In this document: positions 17,509 to 26,943 of the stretch, piece by piece
Layout of the letters: each line of letters starts with the position of its first letter
How positions within the stretch are numbered: the stretch's first letter is position 1
The notes under the pieces: generated by a model
Seen by the model: the letters and a program-made list of their open reading frames with translations, nothing else
The model's database searches: none
What the model was told of the DNA's origin: nothing
Made by a program: the position numbers and the translations under genes
NCBI GenBank assembly: GCA_025934775.1
Contig: JAICWO010000009.1
Coordinates: forward strand, 62,001 to 126,000
Origin: Gemmatimonadaceae bacterium
Lineage (GTDB): Bacteria > Gemmatimonadota > Gemmatimonadetes > Gemmatimonadales > Gemmatimonadaceae
Length of the DNA stretch: 64,000 nt
Direction: 5' to 3'

Positions 17509-18621
17509 TCAGTCGAGTAAGCGCAGCGGCATGACGAGACAGAGATACGATGCCGGATCCGCCCAGCCCTCAGGCTCGAGAGTCGCCGCGCGTTCCGGCG
17601 CCTTGAACGTGAGTCGCACCTCGTCCGTCGGAATGTATCGCAAGACTTCCAAGAGGTAGTTCGCGTTGAAGCCGATGTCGAGGGGATCACCGGTGTAGCG
17701 CACCGCGAGCTCGTCGTTCGCCTCGCCGAGATCGGGCGTCTGCACGCTGAACTTGAGCATCCCGGCGTTGAATGACATCCGAATGCGGTGCGTCTGATCC
17801 GACGCGATGATCGTCATGCGCCGCAGGGCGCTCGTCAGCGCGGTGCGATCCGCGATCGCGACGCGGTTGTTGTCCTTCGGAATCACCTGCTCGTACGGCG
17901 GATACGGGCCTTCGATCAATCGCGTGAACACCGCCGTGAACGGCGAGCGGAAACCAAGGTGGTTCTCGCCCTTCGCGATCTCGAGCTCCTCGTCCTCGGG
18001 AAAGAGACGACGAATTTGCTCGAGCGCTTTCGGCGGCACGATCATGTCGCTCGCCGGCGCTCCGGTGGACTTGATCGGCATCTCCATCTTCGCGAGACGG
18101 TGCCCATTCGTCGCCACCATTCGCATCATCTCCGGACGAAGCTCCCAGAGCACGCCGTTGAGGATGGGCCGGCTCTCCTCGGTCGATACGGCGAACGAGG
18201 TGTGCGAGATGAGCTTGATCAAATCGCCCGACCGAATCCGCCAGCTCTCGTTGAACTTCACGTTCGGGAACGCGGGAAACTCGTCGCGCGGCAATCCAAG
18301 AATCTTGAAGTGCGATCGGCCGCAATCGAGCGTGATGCGCTGTTCACCCACGGCGGCAATGCGAACGGGCGCGGGCGGGAGCTCGCGCGCGATCTCGCTC
18401 AACTTCTTGGCGGGAATCGTGATCGCGCCGGTGGTCTCCACGTCGGCCGCGACTTCCGTCGTCACGGCAATGTCCAGATCGGTGCCCGAAAGCCGAATGC
18501 CCTTCTCCGTCGCTTCGACGAGAATATTCGCCAGCACCGGCAGCGTGGTTTTCGCCGGAATGCTCGCGGTCACCGCGGCAAGACCTTCCTGCAACTTTTC
18601 CCGGGAGATCGTAAACCGCAT
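17509..18621 (-). CDS. dnaN: DNA polymerase III beta subunit (sliding clamp)
   Basis: 370 residues, the normal size for the three-domain ring clamp. It begins MRFTISREKLQEGL and ends in YLCLVMPLRL, the usual C-terminal strand that forms part of the protein-binding pocket. The start at 18621 is chosen because AGGAG lies 6 bases upstream; the frame extends 7 codons further to another ATG without such a site. The dimer encircles DNA and tethers the polymerase encoded in part by holA, 16 kb away. It is transcribed away from dnaA on the same strand, across a 262-base gap. Confidence 0.97.
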   Translation of the reverse strand: MRFTISREKLQEGLAAVTASIPAKTTLPVLANILVEATEKGIRLSGTDLDIAVTTEVAADVETTGAITIPAKKLSEIARELPPAPVRIAAVGEQRITLDCGRSHFKILGLPRDEFPAFPNVKFNESWRIRSGDLIKLISHTSFAVSTEESRPILNGVLWELRPEMMRMVATNGHRLAKMEMPIKSTGAPASDMIVPPKALEQIRRLFPEDEELEIAKGENHLGFRSPFTAVFTRLIEGPYPPYEQVIPKDNNRVAIADRTALTSALRRMTIIASDQTHRIRMSFNAGMLKFSVQTPDLGEANDELAVRYTGDPLDIGFNANYLLEVLRYIPTDEVRLTFKAPERAATLEPEGWADPASYLCLVMPLRLLD

Positions 18622-18883
18622 CACGGCTCCTGTGTTGTTCAAAACCGCTCGGCTGTACTAGAGCTCTTTTTAAAGCAATTAACTAGTAGCCGTAGTAGAG
18701 GCTGTGGAGGGGTGGAAAACCGCTGGAACTTACATCGAATCAAGCAGTTCCACTATACCACCTGCTGTGGAATTCCTGTGGGGCCTTTCAGTTGTCCATG
18801 CGATCGCGACATCAATTTGCAAAAGCTCGTGAAATCCTGGTGAGAAGCTGCCGAGAGCCTGTGGAAAAAAGCGCATACCATGT
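18622..18883. other. Candidate chromosomal replication origin (dnaA-dnaN intergenic region)
   Basis: 262 bases without a gene between dnaA and dnaN. It holds TGTGGAAAA at 18860-18868 (one mismatch to the DnaA box TGTGGATAA) and, in the same orientation, TGTGGAGGG (18703), GGTGGAAAA (18711), TGTGGAATT (18766) and TGTGGGGCC (18777). An AT-rich tract (18664-18685) next to dnaN could be the unwinding element. Gene order around it is the classical origin cluster. None of the boxes is a perfect consensus, and the dnaA-rpmH gap is an alternative site. Confidence 0.55.
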
Positions 18884-20275
18884 TCAATTCCGCAGGCTTT
18901 CCAATGCCACCTGGATCTTCCCGATGCGCTGGGCGAAGCCCGGATCCTCCTTCATCATCGCCGCGACCCGATCGAGACTGTGAATCACGGTCGAGTGATC
19001 ACGGCCGCCGAATGCGCTTCCGATCTCGACGAGCTGCATGCCGAGGAGCTCGCGCATCAGGTACATCGCGACCTGCCGAGGAACCGTGAGATTCTTCGTG
19101 CGTGTCTTGGAGCGCAGGCCCTCGGTGGTGACACCCCACTCTTTGGCGACCGACTGCTGGATCACGAAGGTGTTGAGCGCGGGACCGCCAGCAGGCGAGC
19201 CGTCGTTGGGTTTGATCTTGTCGCGCAGCGCTTCACGCGCGACCTCGACGGTGATCTCGCGGTGCTTGAGCGACGCGTACGCGAGCAGCTTGATGATCGA
19301 TCCCTCGAGCTCACGGACACTCGAACGAACGTTCTCGGCGATGAAGCGTACGACCTCTTCCGGAATCGTGAGCTCCAGGTGATCGAGCAGCGCCTTCTGC
19401 CGCAGGATCGCGATGCGGTGCTCCAGGTCCGGCATCTCGATATCGGCGACCATGCCCCACTGGAAGCGGGACACGAGGCGCGCCTCGAGCCCCGGGATCT
19501 CGGAGGGCGGCCGGTCGCTCGTGAGAACGATCTGGCGGCCCGCCTCGTACAGCGCGTTGAACGTGTGAAAGAATTCCTCCTGCATCGCCTCTTTGCCCTT
19601 GAGGAAATGCACGTCGTCGACGAGGAGAAGATCGGTCTCTCGAAAGCGGCGGCGGAAATCCGGCGTCGTTCTGTTCTGAATCGCGGCGACGAGCTCGTTC
19701 GTGAACTGTTCCGTGCCGATGAACGTGATTCGGGTTTCCGGCTTGCGCTGGAGGATCTCGTGCGCGACCGCCTGCATCAGATGCGTTTTGCCGAGTCCGG
19801 TGTCGCCGTAGATGAACAGCGGGTTGTAGACTTTGCCCGGCGCTTGAGCGACGGCGTGGGCCGCCGCGGCCGCGAGCTCATTCGACTTACCAATGACAAA
19901 ATAGTCGAACGTGTATCGCTCACTTAATGGTGGCGATGTGCTGGCGCCATTCTGCTGAGAAACAGCTACTCTGTGCTGCACTGGCGGCGCGACGAAAAAA
20001 TCCATCTGCGGCCGGCTGCGGCGCTCCTCGGTCACCTTGAACACCACGGCGAGCGGGTGACCAAGCGCGATGGGAGCAAGGCTCGATAACAGATCCGCGT
20101 GCTTGGACTCGTTCCAGTCCGCCGCGAACTGGTCCGGCGCACCGACGTAGATGGTGCTTCCGTCGAGCGACAGCGCCTCGGTCGGTTCCAGCCACGTCTT
20201 GAAGGTCTGCTCGGGCAGCTCGTGACGAGCGCGATCGAGCAATCGACTCCAAGCTTCGTGAGCTGTCAGGGTCAT
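18884..20275 (-). CDS. dnaA: Chromosomal replication initiator DnaA
   Basis: 463 residues. Domain I begins AWSRLLDRARHELPEQTF. The AAA+ domain has Walker A GDTGLGKTH, Walker B LLLVDDVHFL and the sensor/arginine-finger region. Domain IV carries the DNA-binding signature GGRDHSTVIHSL. The linker domain II is short. It binds DnaA boxes and melts the origin in its ATP form. Two TGTGGAAAA-like boxes lie upstream of its start (20284 and 20324), consistent with autoregulation. It diverges from rpmH. Confidence 0.98.
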   Translation of the reverse strand: MTLTAHEAWSRLLDRARHELPEQTFKTWLEPTEALSLDGSTIYVGAPDQFAADWNESKHADLLSSLAPIALGHPLAVVFKVTEERRSRPQMDFFVAPPVQHRVAVSQQNGASTSPPLSERYTFDYFVIGKSNELAAAAAHAVAQAPGKVYNPLFIYGDTGLGKTHLMQAVAHEILQRKPETRITFIGTEQFTNELVAAIQNRTTPDFRRRFRETDLLLVDDVHFLKGKEAMQEEFFHTFNALYEAGRQIVLTSDRPPSEIPGLEARLVSRFQWGMVADIEMPDLEHRIAILRQKALLDHLELTIPEEVVRFIAENVRSSVRELEGSIIKLLAYASLKHREITVEVAREALRDKIKPNDGSPAGGPALNTFVIQQSVAKEWGVTTEGLRSKTRTKNLTVPRQVAMYLMRELLGMQLVEIGSAFGGRDHSTVIHSLDRVAAMMKEDPGFAQRIGKIQVALESLRN

Positions 20276-20283
20276 GACGGAAA

Positions 20284-20332
20284 CGTGGAAAACTGAGGCG
20301 GGGGAGCGAAGCTAGAGGCCGATTGTGGAAAA
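20284..20332 (+). promoter_or_regulatory. DnaA-box-like sites upstream of dnaA
   Basis: CGTGGAAAA (20284-20292) and TGTGGAAAA (20324-20332) lie in the same orientation 10 to 57 bases upstream of the dnaA start. They resemble the boxes in the dnaA-dnaN gap and would suit DnaA autorepression or a second half of the origin. They differ from the consensus by one or two bases. Confidence 0.45.
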
Positions 20333-20467
20333 GGCAATGCGCGGGCAAACCGCGCGATCGCCGGATAGCTGAATGCATCGCATCGCGTGCCTTGATCTAT
20401 CCCTAGGCATCTAATAGCTTTACCCGACTGTACCGCAGCTTCGTTCGTACCGTTTTTGGAGTGGTCC

Positions 20468-20632
20468 ATGGGTAAGCCGACGTATCGTCCTCGCAACAAG
20501 CGCCGCGTCAAGACGCACGGGTTCCGCGCGCGCATGGAGACCAAGTGGGGACGTGAAGTTCTCAGCCGCCGCCGCAAGAAGGGGCGCAAGCGCCTCACCG
20601 TTAAGCTCCCGAGCAAATACGCAGGCGCGTAA
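20468..20632 (+). CDS. rpmH: Ribosomal protein bL34
   Basis: 54 residues, [19 protein letters not shown] and so on, rich in Arg and Lys, with the family core [11 protein letters not shown] and [11 protein letters not shown]. It is somewhat longer than the usual 44-46 residues because of a C-terminal extension ([11 protein letters not shown]). A GGAG lies 6 bases upstream of the ATG. bL34 is a small protein of the 50S subunit. It opens the conserved rpmH-rnpA-yidD-yidC-mnmE cluster on the plus strand. Its last 80 bases appear to be shared with the 5' end of rnpA in another frame. Confidence 0.95.
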   Translation: MGKPTYRPRNKRRVKTHGFRARMETKWGREVLSRRRKKGRKRLTVKLPSKYAGA

Positions 20633-21002
20633 CGACGGCTTTGGATTTCCGCGTCGCAACCGGCTGACGCGGAGCCTCGAGTTACAGACCGTCATTCGAG
20701 AGGGGAAGCGAATCCGGACCGTGCATCTCGATGTCCGGGTCCTCGCTTCCCCTCTTGGCACTCCGCGCGTTGGCATCGTGGTTCCTCTGCATCAACACTC
20801 AGCGGTCGATCGCAACCGGCTCAAGCGCCGCCTGCGCGAACTGGTGCGCATCGAGCTCCTGCCGGCGCTCCGCGAGCTCGCCGCCGCCAGCGACATCGCG
20901 TTCCGCGCGCGGCGCGAAGCCTACACCGCCGACGTGGACGCGCTGCGCCAGGATGTCCTCACCGTGCGCGGACGCATCACCGCTGGCACCACCGCCTCCT
21001 GA
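20553..21002 (+). CDS. rnpA: RNase P protein component, start overlapping rpmH
   Basis: 149 residues from GTG at 20553. The conserved body begins [20 protein letters not shown] and includes the family signature [14 protein letters not shown] (residues 86-99), so identity is secure. It assists rnpB in tRNA 5' maturation. The start is the odd point: between the conserved body and position 20553 this frame has no ATG, GTG or TTG, so the gene must begin at the GTG inside rpmH, or at a non-canonical codon. This gives an 80-base overlap and a 30-residue Ala/Ser/Arg extension. The stop is one base before the yidD ATG. Confidence 0.9.
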   Translation: MKFSAAAARRGASASPLSSRANTQARNDGFGFPRRNRLTRSLELQTVIREGKRIRTVHLDVRVLASPLGTPRVGIVVPLHQHSAVDRNRLKRRLRELVRIELLPALRELAAASDIAFRARREAYTADVDALRQDVLTVRGRITAGTTAS

Positions 21003-21003
21003 G

Positions 21004-21213
21004 ATGCGTACGGTGCTCGTGCTCTTCGTGCGCGCTTACCAGGTGAGCCTCGGTCCACTCCTTCCCGCCTCGTGCCGCTATTATCCAAGCTGTTCCGCGT
21101 ATGCGATTGAAGCGCTGGAGAAGCACGGTGCGCTGCGCGGCAGTTGGCTCGCCATTCGCCGCATCCTTCGCTGCCATCCATTTCGGCCCGGCGGCTACGA
21201 TCCCGTTCCCTAG
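21004..21213 (+). CDS. yidD: Membrane protein insertion efficiency factor YidD
   Basis: 69 residues. The family pattern [20 protein letters not shown] followed by [13 protein letters not shown], with three conserved cysteines ([12 protein letters not shown]), is intact, and it ends [10 protein letters not shown]. It is thought to assist YidC/Sec in membrane protein insertion from the inner face of the membrane. It begins one base after rnpA and is 17 bases upstream of yidC, as in most bacteria. The longer upstream frame is a shadow of rnpA. Confidence 0.95.
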   Translation: MRTVLVLFVRAYQVSLGPLLPASCRYYPSCSAYAIEALEKHGALRGSWLAIRRILRCHPFRPGGYDPVP

Positions 21214-21230
21214 CGATTTTTCAGTCTTGC

Positions 21231-22922
21231 ATGGATAGACGCACCATCCTCGCGCTCGTGCTGATGGCGATCGTCATCGTCGTCACGCCGCTGCTCTTCC
21301 CGTCCACACGGCGACCGCAGCACGTTCGCGCCGACAGCGCCGCCGCGGCCGCGCCAACGGCGCAAGCGCAGAACACACCCGCGGCTCCCGTCTCGCAGCA
21401 GCCGCAAACAGCCGCGACCGCACCCACCGTGGGCGCGCCGATCATGCCGACGACGAACGCCGTCGCACCGGCGCGCGTTGCAGATTCGGCGATCATCACC
21501 ACGCCACGCGCGCGGTACACGCTCGTCAGTCCAGGCGCCGTTCCCCTCCGCGCCAAGATCGACAGCTTCATCGACCTGCGTCCAGGCCACCGCAAGGACA
21601 CCGTCGTCGTCCAACAGGTGCGCGGCCCGCTGCTGCACTATCGGTTGGCGCTCGGCCGCGACACGATCGCGCTCGACACGGTTGCCGCGGCGATTCAGCA
21701 AACCGGCGCGACGACGACGTTCACCATGGCATCGCCTGCGATGACGATCGCCTATCAGCCCGAGGCGAACGGATACTCGATGCGCGTGAGCGGAGCAATC
21801 GCCAACGCACCGGCCGGCTCCGCGCTCCTCATCGATCTGCCGCGCGACTTTCACTCCGTCGAAGCCGACACGCTCGACGATATCCGCAGCTTCGCGTACG
21901 GGTACAAGCAGCCGCTGCGCGACGTGACGTCGATCCCGTTCTCGAAGCTGGACACGGCACAGGTGCGCGCGGATACCGGCTCCATGGAGTGGGTCGCCGC
22001 GCGATCCAAGTACTGGCTCGTGGCGTTGATCAATCCGCCGACGATGACCAAAGGCGGCGCGTTCCGCGACATCTGGATGCGCGGCGGCACGCGCGCGAGT
22101 CGTACGACGCGTGACGCCTACGGCACGACGATGGCGCCGCTCACCAATGGGCAGTTCGCGTTCACGCTGTACATCGGACCGCAGTCATGGCCGGTGCTGC
22201 ATGCCATGGGTCGCGATCTCGAGAACGTGAATCCGTACGCGAGCTTCATGCACTCGATCATCCAGCCGTTCACCACGATCATCATCCGGGTGCTGCTCTG
22301 GATGAAGGCCACGTTCCACGTGAACTACGGTTGGGTGCTGGTGATCTTCGGCGTGGTCATTCGGTTCGTGCTCTGGCCACTGTATACCAAGGGCACGCGG
22401 ACCAGCATCCAGATGCAGCGGATTCAGCCCGAGCTGAGCGAGCTGCAAAAGAAATACAAGAACGAGCCGGAGAAGCAGCGCGAAGCGATGATGAAGGTCT
22501 ACCAGGCCCACGGCATGAGTCCGTTGAGCCCGATGCTCGGCTGCCTCCCGATGCTGCTGCCGATGCCCATTCTGTACGCGATGTATTTCGTCTTCCGCAC
22601 GACCATCGAGTTCCGCGGCGTGCCGTTCCTCTGGCTGCCGGACCTCGCGCTGCGCGATCCGTACTACATCATCCCGATCGTGATGGGCGTGTCGATGTTC
22701 CTGCTGTCGTGGATTGGCATGCGCGCGGCGCCGCCGAACCCGCAGACGAAGATGATGAGCTACATGATGCCGGCGGTTTTCACCGTGATGTTCATGAATC
22801 TCTCGTCGGGGTTGAACCTGTACTACGCGGTCCAGAACCTCGCCGCGCTCCCGCAGCAGTGGACGATCGCTAAAGAGCGCGCCAAGGCGGGGCCGCCTCC
22901 GGCGGCGGCGAAGAAAAGGTAG
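21231..22922 (+). CDS. yidC: Membrane protein insertase YidC (Oxa1 family)
   Basis: 563 residues. It has an N-terminal membrane anchor (RRTILALVLMAIVIVVTPLL), a large Ala/Thr-rich periplasmic domain (to about residue 340) and then the five-helix Oxa1 core: YGWVLVIFGVVIRFVLWPLY, the basic cytosolic hairpin QPELSELQKKYKNEPEKQR, LGCLPMLLPMPILYAMY, and a final helix with SSGLNLYYAVQN. The double-length form with the periplasmic domain is typical of diderm bacteria, supporting an outer membrane. The C-terminus is short and moderately basic. The start at 21231 is preferred over an upstream in-frame ATG inside yidD. Confidence 0.96.
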   Translation: MDRRTILALVLMAIVIVVTPLLFPSTRRPQHVRADSAAAAAPTAQAQNTPAAPVSQQPQTAATAPTVGAPIMPTTNAVAPARVADSAIITTPRARYTLVSPGAVPLRAKIDSFIDLRPGHRKDTVVVQQVRGPLLHYRLALGRDTIALDTVAAAIQQTGATTTFTMASPAMTIAYQPEANGYSMRVSGAIANAPAGSALLIDLPRDFHSVEADTLDDIRSFAYGYKQPLRDVTSIPFSKLDTAQVRADTGSMEWVAARSKYWLVALINPPTMTKGGAFRDIWMRGGTRASRTTRDAYGTTMAPLTNGQFAFTLYIGPQSWPVLHAMGRDLENVNPYASFMHSIIQPFTTIIIRVLLWMKATFHVNYGWVLVIFGVVIRFVLWPLYTKGTRTSIQMQRIQPELSELQKKYKNEPEKQREAMMKVYQAHGMSPLSPMLGCLPMLLPMPILYAMYFVFRTTIEFRGVPFLWLPDLALRDPYYIIPIVMGVSMFLLSWIGMRAAPPNPQTKMMSYMMPAVFTVMFMNLSSGLNLYYAVQNLAALPQQWTIAKERAKAGPPPAAAKKR

Positions 22923-22982
22923 CGCGCAAAATCCCAGACGCCGGGCGCCGCGGCCGGTCCGCATCTCGCGTCTCAGCCTGGC

Positions 22983-23771
22983 ATGAACGTCACGTACATC
23001 GGGCACGCCACGCTGCTCATCGAGATCGGTCAGGCCACGATCCTGACCGATCCGAACTTCGATCCCAAGCTCGGCCGTGTGCTGCCGCGCGTCTCACCGC
23101 CCGGCATTGCGCTCGAGGAGCTTCCGAAGCTCGACGCCATTCTCCTCACGCACGCGCACGCCGACCACCTCTCGTTCGAATCGCTCGAGCGGCTGCCGAG
23201 CGACGTGCCGCTGTTCGCGCCGCCGGTGATCGCGCGATGGTTGCGACGCCTCGGATTCGCGGCGGCGAACGATCTGCCGGCGGGAGGCGTGACAAGGATC
23301 CGCGATGTCGAGGTGCACGCCGCGGCCGCCACGCACAAAGGCAATCGCTACGGGTTTGATCGTTGGCGAAGCGATGCCAACATGTATCTGCTCGACGCGG
23401 GTGAGACGGCGTTCTTCGCCGGCGACACCGCGCTGACGCCCGACACGCACGGCCTGGTCGAGCGGCAGCTCTGGACGCACGGACGCGAGCTCGATCTCGC
23501 GCTGCTTCCGATCGGGTATGCGCCGTGGTGGAAGCCCGGATTTCGAAAAGGACATCTCACCCACGACGATGCGCTCGCCCTCTTCGAGCGGCTGCGGGCG
23601 CGGGTGCTCGTGCCGTATCATTGGGGGACGTTCCGACACGTGACGGCGACGGCGCACGATGCCATTCGCCGTCTTCGCGAGCGGCTCGCATCGCACCACT
23701 TGAGCGCCGGCGTCGCCATCATCGAGCCCGGCGAGACGCTGCACCTGGAACCGGCAACCCAGCCGCCATGA
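22983..23771 (+). CDS. Metallo-beta-lactamase-fold hydrolase
   Basis: 262 residues. The zinc motif THAHADH (HxHxDH) sits near residue 54, with further ligands in [15 protein letters not shown] and VPYHWGTF. The architecture ([16 protein letters not shown] start) resembles UlaG/NAPE-PLD-like hydrolases, which act on phosphoester or lactone bonds. The real substrate is unknown. No signal peptide. It sits inside the yidC-mnmE cluster, 60 bases after yidC, and its stop overlaps the mnmE start, an insertion not usual for this conserved cluster. Confidence 0.85.
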   Translation: MNVTYIGHATLLIEIGQATILTDPNFDPKLGRVLPRVSPPGIALEELPKLDAILLTHAHADHLSFESLERLPSDVPLFAPPVIARWLRRLGFAAANDLPAGGVTRIRDVEVHAAAATHKGNRYGFDRWRSDANMYLLDAGETAFFAGDTALTPDTHGLVERQLWTHGRELDLALLPIGYAPWWKPGFRKGHLTHDDALALFERLRARVLVPYHWGTFRHVTATAHDAIRRLRERLASHHLSAGVAIIEPGETLHLEPATQPP

Positions 23772-25162
23772 CCGAGGCAAGCGCCGCACGCCCATTCGAA
23801 TTCTCTGATACGATCGTCGCGCACGCGACGGCTCTGGGACGCGGCGCTCTGTCGATCATCCGGCTCTCTGGCCGTGACGCGCACACGATCGCGCGCGACG
23901 CGGTCGCGCATTGGCCCGCCGAGGCGCGCGTCGCCACGCTGGCTCACGTGCGCGACGAGAGCGGCGCCGTGCTCGATCAAGCGCTCGTGCTCCGGTACGA
24001 CGGGCCGGCGTCATTCACGGGCGAGGACGCCGTGGAGCTGTTGACGCACGGCGGCGCGGTGGTGCCGGCCACGATCGTTGCCGCGCTCGTCGCTCGAGGC
24101 GCACGCCTGGCGCGCCCGGGAGAATTCACGCGGCGCGCCATTCTCAACGGAAAGCTCGACATCCTGCAGGCGGAAGCGACGGGCGATCTCGTGAACGCGA
24201 GCTCACGCGCCGCGCAGCGAGTCGCGCTCCGTCAGCTCGATGGCGGACTCAGTCGGCGCGTGCTCGCGCTGCGCGACCAGGCAATCGGTCTCGAGGCGCT
24301 CATCGCGTACGACATCGACTTTCCCGAGGAGGATGACGGCCCGATCGCACCCGCGCGAATCACCGCCGCGACCGACGAGCTCGTGCGTGCACTCGAATCG
24401 TTGCTCGCGACGGCTCGATCGGGCGAGCTGGTGCGCGAAGGCGCGCTCGTCGTGCTCGCTGGCGCGCCGAACGTCGGCAAGTCCTCGCTGTTCAACGCGC
24501 TGCTTGGCGAAGCCCGCGCGATCGTGACCGACATCCCGGGCACCACGCGCGACGCGATCGAAGCGGTGCTCGATACGCCCACGATTCCGCTCCGATTGGT
24601 GGACACGGCCGGCATTCGCGACGCAATCGATCCTGTCGAGCGGCTGGGTGTCGAGGTCAGCGCGTCGTACGCAGCGAGAGCGGCCGTCGTGTTGGCGTGC
24701 GGCGACAGCGAAGCCTCGCTGCGGGAAATCAGCGCGGCTCTCGCTCCAACGACGAAGGCTCCGCTGGTGCTCGTCTGGACGAAGAGCGATCTCCTCGGGG
24801 AAGCACCGGATTTAGTAACAGAACGTATAAAATTAGCCGCCGCTGCCGTCATGGCGGTCAGCGCTGAGACGGGCGAAGGGCTCGACGCACTGGTCGCGAC
24901 GGTCGCCGCATTCGTGCTTCGCGATGCTCCGGCGGAGATGGATGCTCCGATTCTCACGCACGAGCGCCACCGGTACGCAATTGGACGGGCGCTCGAGGAA
25001 GTGCTGCACTTTCGCGAGCTGTGGGCGAGTCGCCAGTTACCGGCCGCCGTCGCCGCGGTTCACATCCGGACCGCGGTGACCGCACTCGAAGATCTGATCG
25101 GCGCGGTCGATGTCGAGGATGTTCTCGACGAGGTGTTCAGGCGGTTCTGCGTAGGCAAATGA
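23768..25162 (+). CDS. mnmE: tRNA uridine-5-carboxymethylaminomethyl(34) GTPase MnmE
   Basis: 464 residues. The N-terminal formyl-THF-binding domain begins [20 protein letters not shown]. The inserted GTPase has G1 [10 protein letters not shown]2 GTTRD, G3 DTAGIRD and G4 TKSD. The C-terminus [11 protein letters not shown] carries the catalytic-loop cysteine and the conserved end of the family (FCIGK). With MnmG it modifies U34 of several tRNAs. MnmG is not in the window. The ATG at 23768 overlaps the stop of the MBL gene (ATGA), so the two are translationally coupled; the frame upstream is a shadow. Confidence 0.97.
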   Translation: MTEASAARPFEFSDTIVAHATALGRGALSIIRLSGRDAHTIARDAVAHWPAEARVATLAHVRDESGAVLDQALVLRYDGPASFTGEDAVELLTHGGAVVPATIVAALVARGARLARPGEFTRRAILNGKLDILQAEATGDLVNASSRAAQRVALRQLDGGLSRRVLALRDQAIGLEALIAYDIDFPEEDDGPIAPARITAATDELVRALESLLATARSGELVREGALVVLAGAPNVGKSSLFNALLGEARAIVTDIPGTTRDAIEAVLDTPTIPLRLVDTAGIRDAIDPVERLGVEVSASYAARAAVVLACGDSEASLREISAALAPTTKAPLVLVWTKSDLLGEAPDLVTERIKLAAAAVMAVSAETGEGLDALVATVAAFVLRDAPAEMDAPILTHERHRYAIGRALEEVLHFRELWASRQLPAAVAAVHIRTAVTALEDLIGAVDVEDVLDEVFRRFCVGK

Positions 25163-25178
25163 ACGCCTGCGCCGGCGA

Positions 25179-26123
25179 TCAGGCGGTCATCGCCGAAGAC
25201 GACTGTTGCGCGGCCGCGGTGATCTCCGCCGCGCTGGCGCGGACCGCCCACGCGAGGCCGTGCGCGTCGATCGCCGCCTCGCACATGCGGGCGCCCAGAT
25301 AGTACCCCGCGCGCTCCGGCATCACGTAGCGATCCACCGTGCGTGCCGCGTCGCTCACGCCGCCAGAGAGATACTTGAGCCGAAGTCCGAGCCCGGCGTG
25401 ATCGAGATCGCCGACGATGGCGCGCGACAGCACGCTCTCGAGCTGCCGCACGTCCGCATATTGTCTGCGCTCGAAGCCGAAGTACTCCCACAACGCATGC
25501 CCCGGGCTGATCGCGCGCGACGTATGGACGGCGAGACCTTCGTTGAGCAGCAGCTCGCGAAGCGTCGCGCGGCGACCGGTATCCCAGTACGAGTAGTAGC
25601 CGCCCGACTCGCTCACGATCTCGCGCATCTCGCTGCGGCTCGTTGGCGACGTATAGCGCACGACGTGCGCGATCTCGTGCGCGAGCCAGAGTGGAATGAG
25701 CTCCGGGTCCAGTCCGAGTCCATCGGTCTGCGGGTTCGCGGTGCCGGTGAAATGCTCGAGACAGACGAACGCGACTCCGCGACCGTTCACCGCCAACTCG
25801 CCCGCATTCGCCGCGCCGACGCCGATCATGAGCACGACGTCGACATCGCAATCGACGGCGAGCAGCTCGCGGCACTGCTGTTCGGTGTTTCGCGCGAGCG
25901 ACACGACGTCCGTGCGCTCGAGCATGGTGCGCAAATCGGACCGGTCGGCAACGACACTGGATCGCGCGATGTCCACGAAGTGCGGACTGTCGGGGTCGAT
26001 CACATAGTTCTGCCAGTACGGCTCGAGAATCTGTCGGTGGGCGGCGAAGTAGCGCTGGTAGGCGGCGAGTCGATCGGTGCTATCGAGAACGGCAAAAAAA
26101 TCTGGCAGCAGATTGATCAGCAT
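25179..26123 (-). CDS. Predicted zinc metallopeptidase (HExxH, gluzincin-like)
   Basis: 314 residues from ATG 26123. HEIAHVVRY at residue 149 is an HExxH motif, and LLNEGLAVHTSR 45 residues later offers the third ligand Glu195 in the usual NEGLA context of gluzincins, as in DUF2268-like proteins. No signal peptide is present from this start; upstream in-frame ATGs would give a basic, hydrophobic leader but lack a good ribosome-binding site. The substrate is unknown. It converges on mnmE with a 16-base gap and diverges from the DUF2225 gene. Confidence 0.7.
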   Translation of the reverse strand: MLINLLPDFFAVLDSTDRLAAYQRYFAAHRQILEPYWQNYVIDPDSPHFVDIARSSVVADRSDLRTMLERTDVVSLARNTEQQCRELLAVDCDVDVVLMIGVGAANAGELAVNGRGVAFVCLEHFTGTANPQTDGLGLDPELIPLWLAHEIAHVVRYTSPTSRSEMREIVSESGGYYSYWDTGRRATLRELLLNEGLAVHTSRAISPGHALWEYFGFERRQYADVRQLESVLSRAIVGDLDHAGLGLRLKYLSGGVSDAARTVDRYVMPERAGYYLGARMCEAAIDAHGLAWAVRASAAEITAAAQQSSSAMTA

Positions 26124-26281
26124 CGACCGTGTCGCGAGGAAGGCGGCGCGTTTTGTTCGCGGACGCGGAATGATACAAGTGCCGAGAAACGCGAACAAGA
26201 GCCGCGCGTGGTGGCACATGGCATGGATTTTTCCTTTCCTCCCGTTCGGGAATGGGATGACGAACGGCGGGAGAGGGACCG

Positions 26282-26935
26282 ATGACCACGCTACAGCAAA
26301 TCGAACTCCAATGCCCCATCTGTGAGACGCGATTTCGCTCACAAACGGTGGTTTCAACGAATTCATTCGGCGGCAAGCGCACGGACTTTCACGAGCGCGC
26401 TGCGGGCACGCAGCCGCTGCCGTACCTGATTCACACGTGCAACCGATGCGGCTACTCGGGCTCGGACCGCGATTTCACCGAAGAGGCTGAAGTCTCGCCG
26501 GTTCTGAAGGAGCGCGTGTGGAACGAGCTCGCTCCGGCGATCAGCACCGGCACGCTGACGGGTTCGGAGAAGTACGAAGCGGCCGCGAAAGTTGCCGAAT
26601 GGCAAGGCATGGAACCGCGCCACGTCGCCGACTTGCTGCTGCGCGCCGCGTGGTGCTGCGTCGACGAGGGCGATGTCGAAGCGGAGCGGTTTTACCGCCG
26701 CAAGGCGGCATGGAAGTTCGAGGAATCGCTCGAGAGCTTTGACGGTGTGGCGCGTGACGAGCGCGCGGTGCTCACCTATCTCGTCGGCGAACTGTGGCGT
26801 CGCGTCGGCGACGCGAAAATCGCCGCGGCATGGTTCAACCGGGTGCCGACCGAGATCGCCGACGCACAGACGCAACAGTGGGTGATGGACGCGGCGCGAC
26901 AGCAGCGGGATTGTCCGCGAGAGTGGTTCGGGTGA
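26282..26935 (+). CDS. DUF2225 family protein
   Basis: 217 residues. Two zinc-binding pairs open the protein: CPIC (Cys11, Cys14) and CNRC (Cys53, Cys56), with the family stretch SFGGKRTDFH between. The rest is helical with tetratricopeptide-like spacing (AWCCVDEGDVEAERFYRRKA). It is a cytosolic protein of unknown role, often found in Firmicutes and related groups. Its stop is followed by a 300-base non-coding stretch with a long inverted repeat. Confidence 0.82.
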   Translation: MTTLQQIELQCPICETRFRSQTVVSTNSFGGKRTDFHERAAGTQPLPYLIHTCNRCGYSGSDRDFTEEAEVSPVLKERVWNELAPAISTGTLTGSEKYEAAAKVAEWQGMEPRHVADLLLRAAWCCVDEGDVEAERFYRRKAAWKFEESLESFDGVARDERAVLTYLVGELWRRVGDAKIAAAWFNRVPTEIADAQTQQWVMDAARQQRDCPREWFG

Positions 26936-26943
26936 CGGCCGAC

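Noticed and set aside
20392-20420. Possible rpmH promoter TTGATC with TAGCTT
   Set aside because: The -10 match is poor and alternatives fit equally badly.
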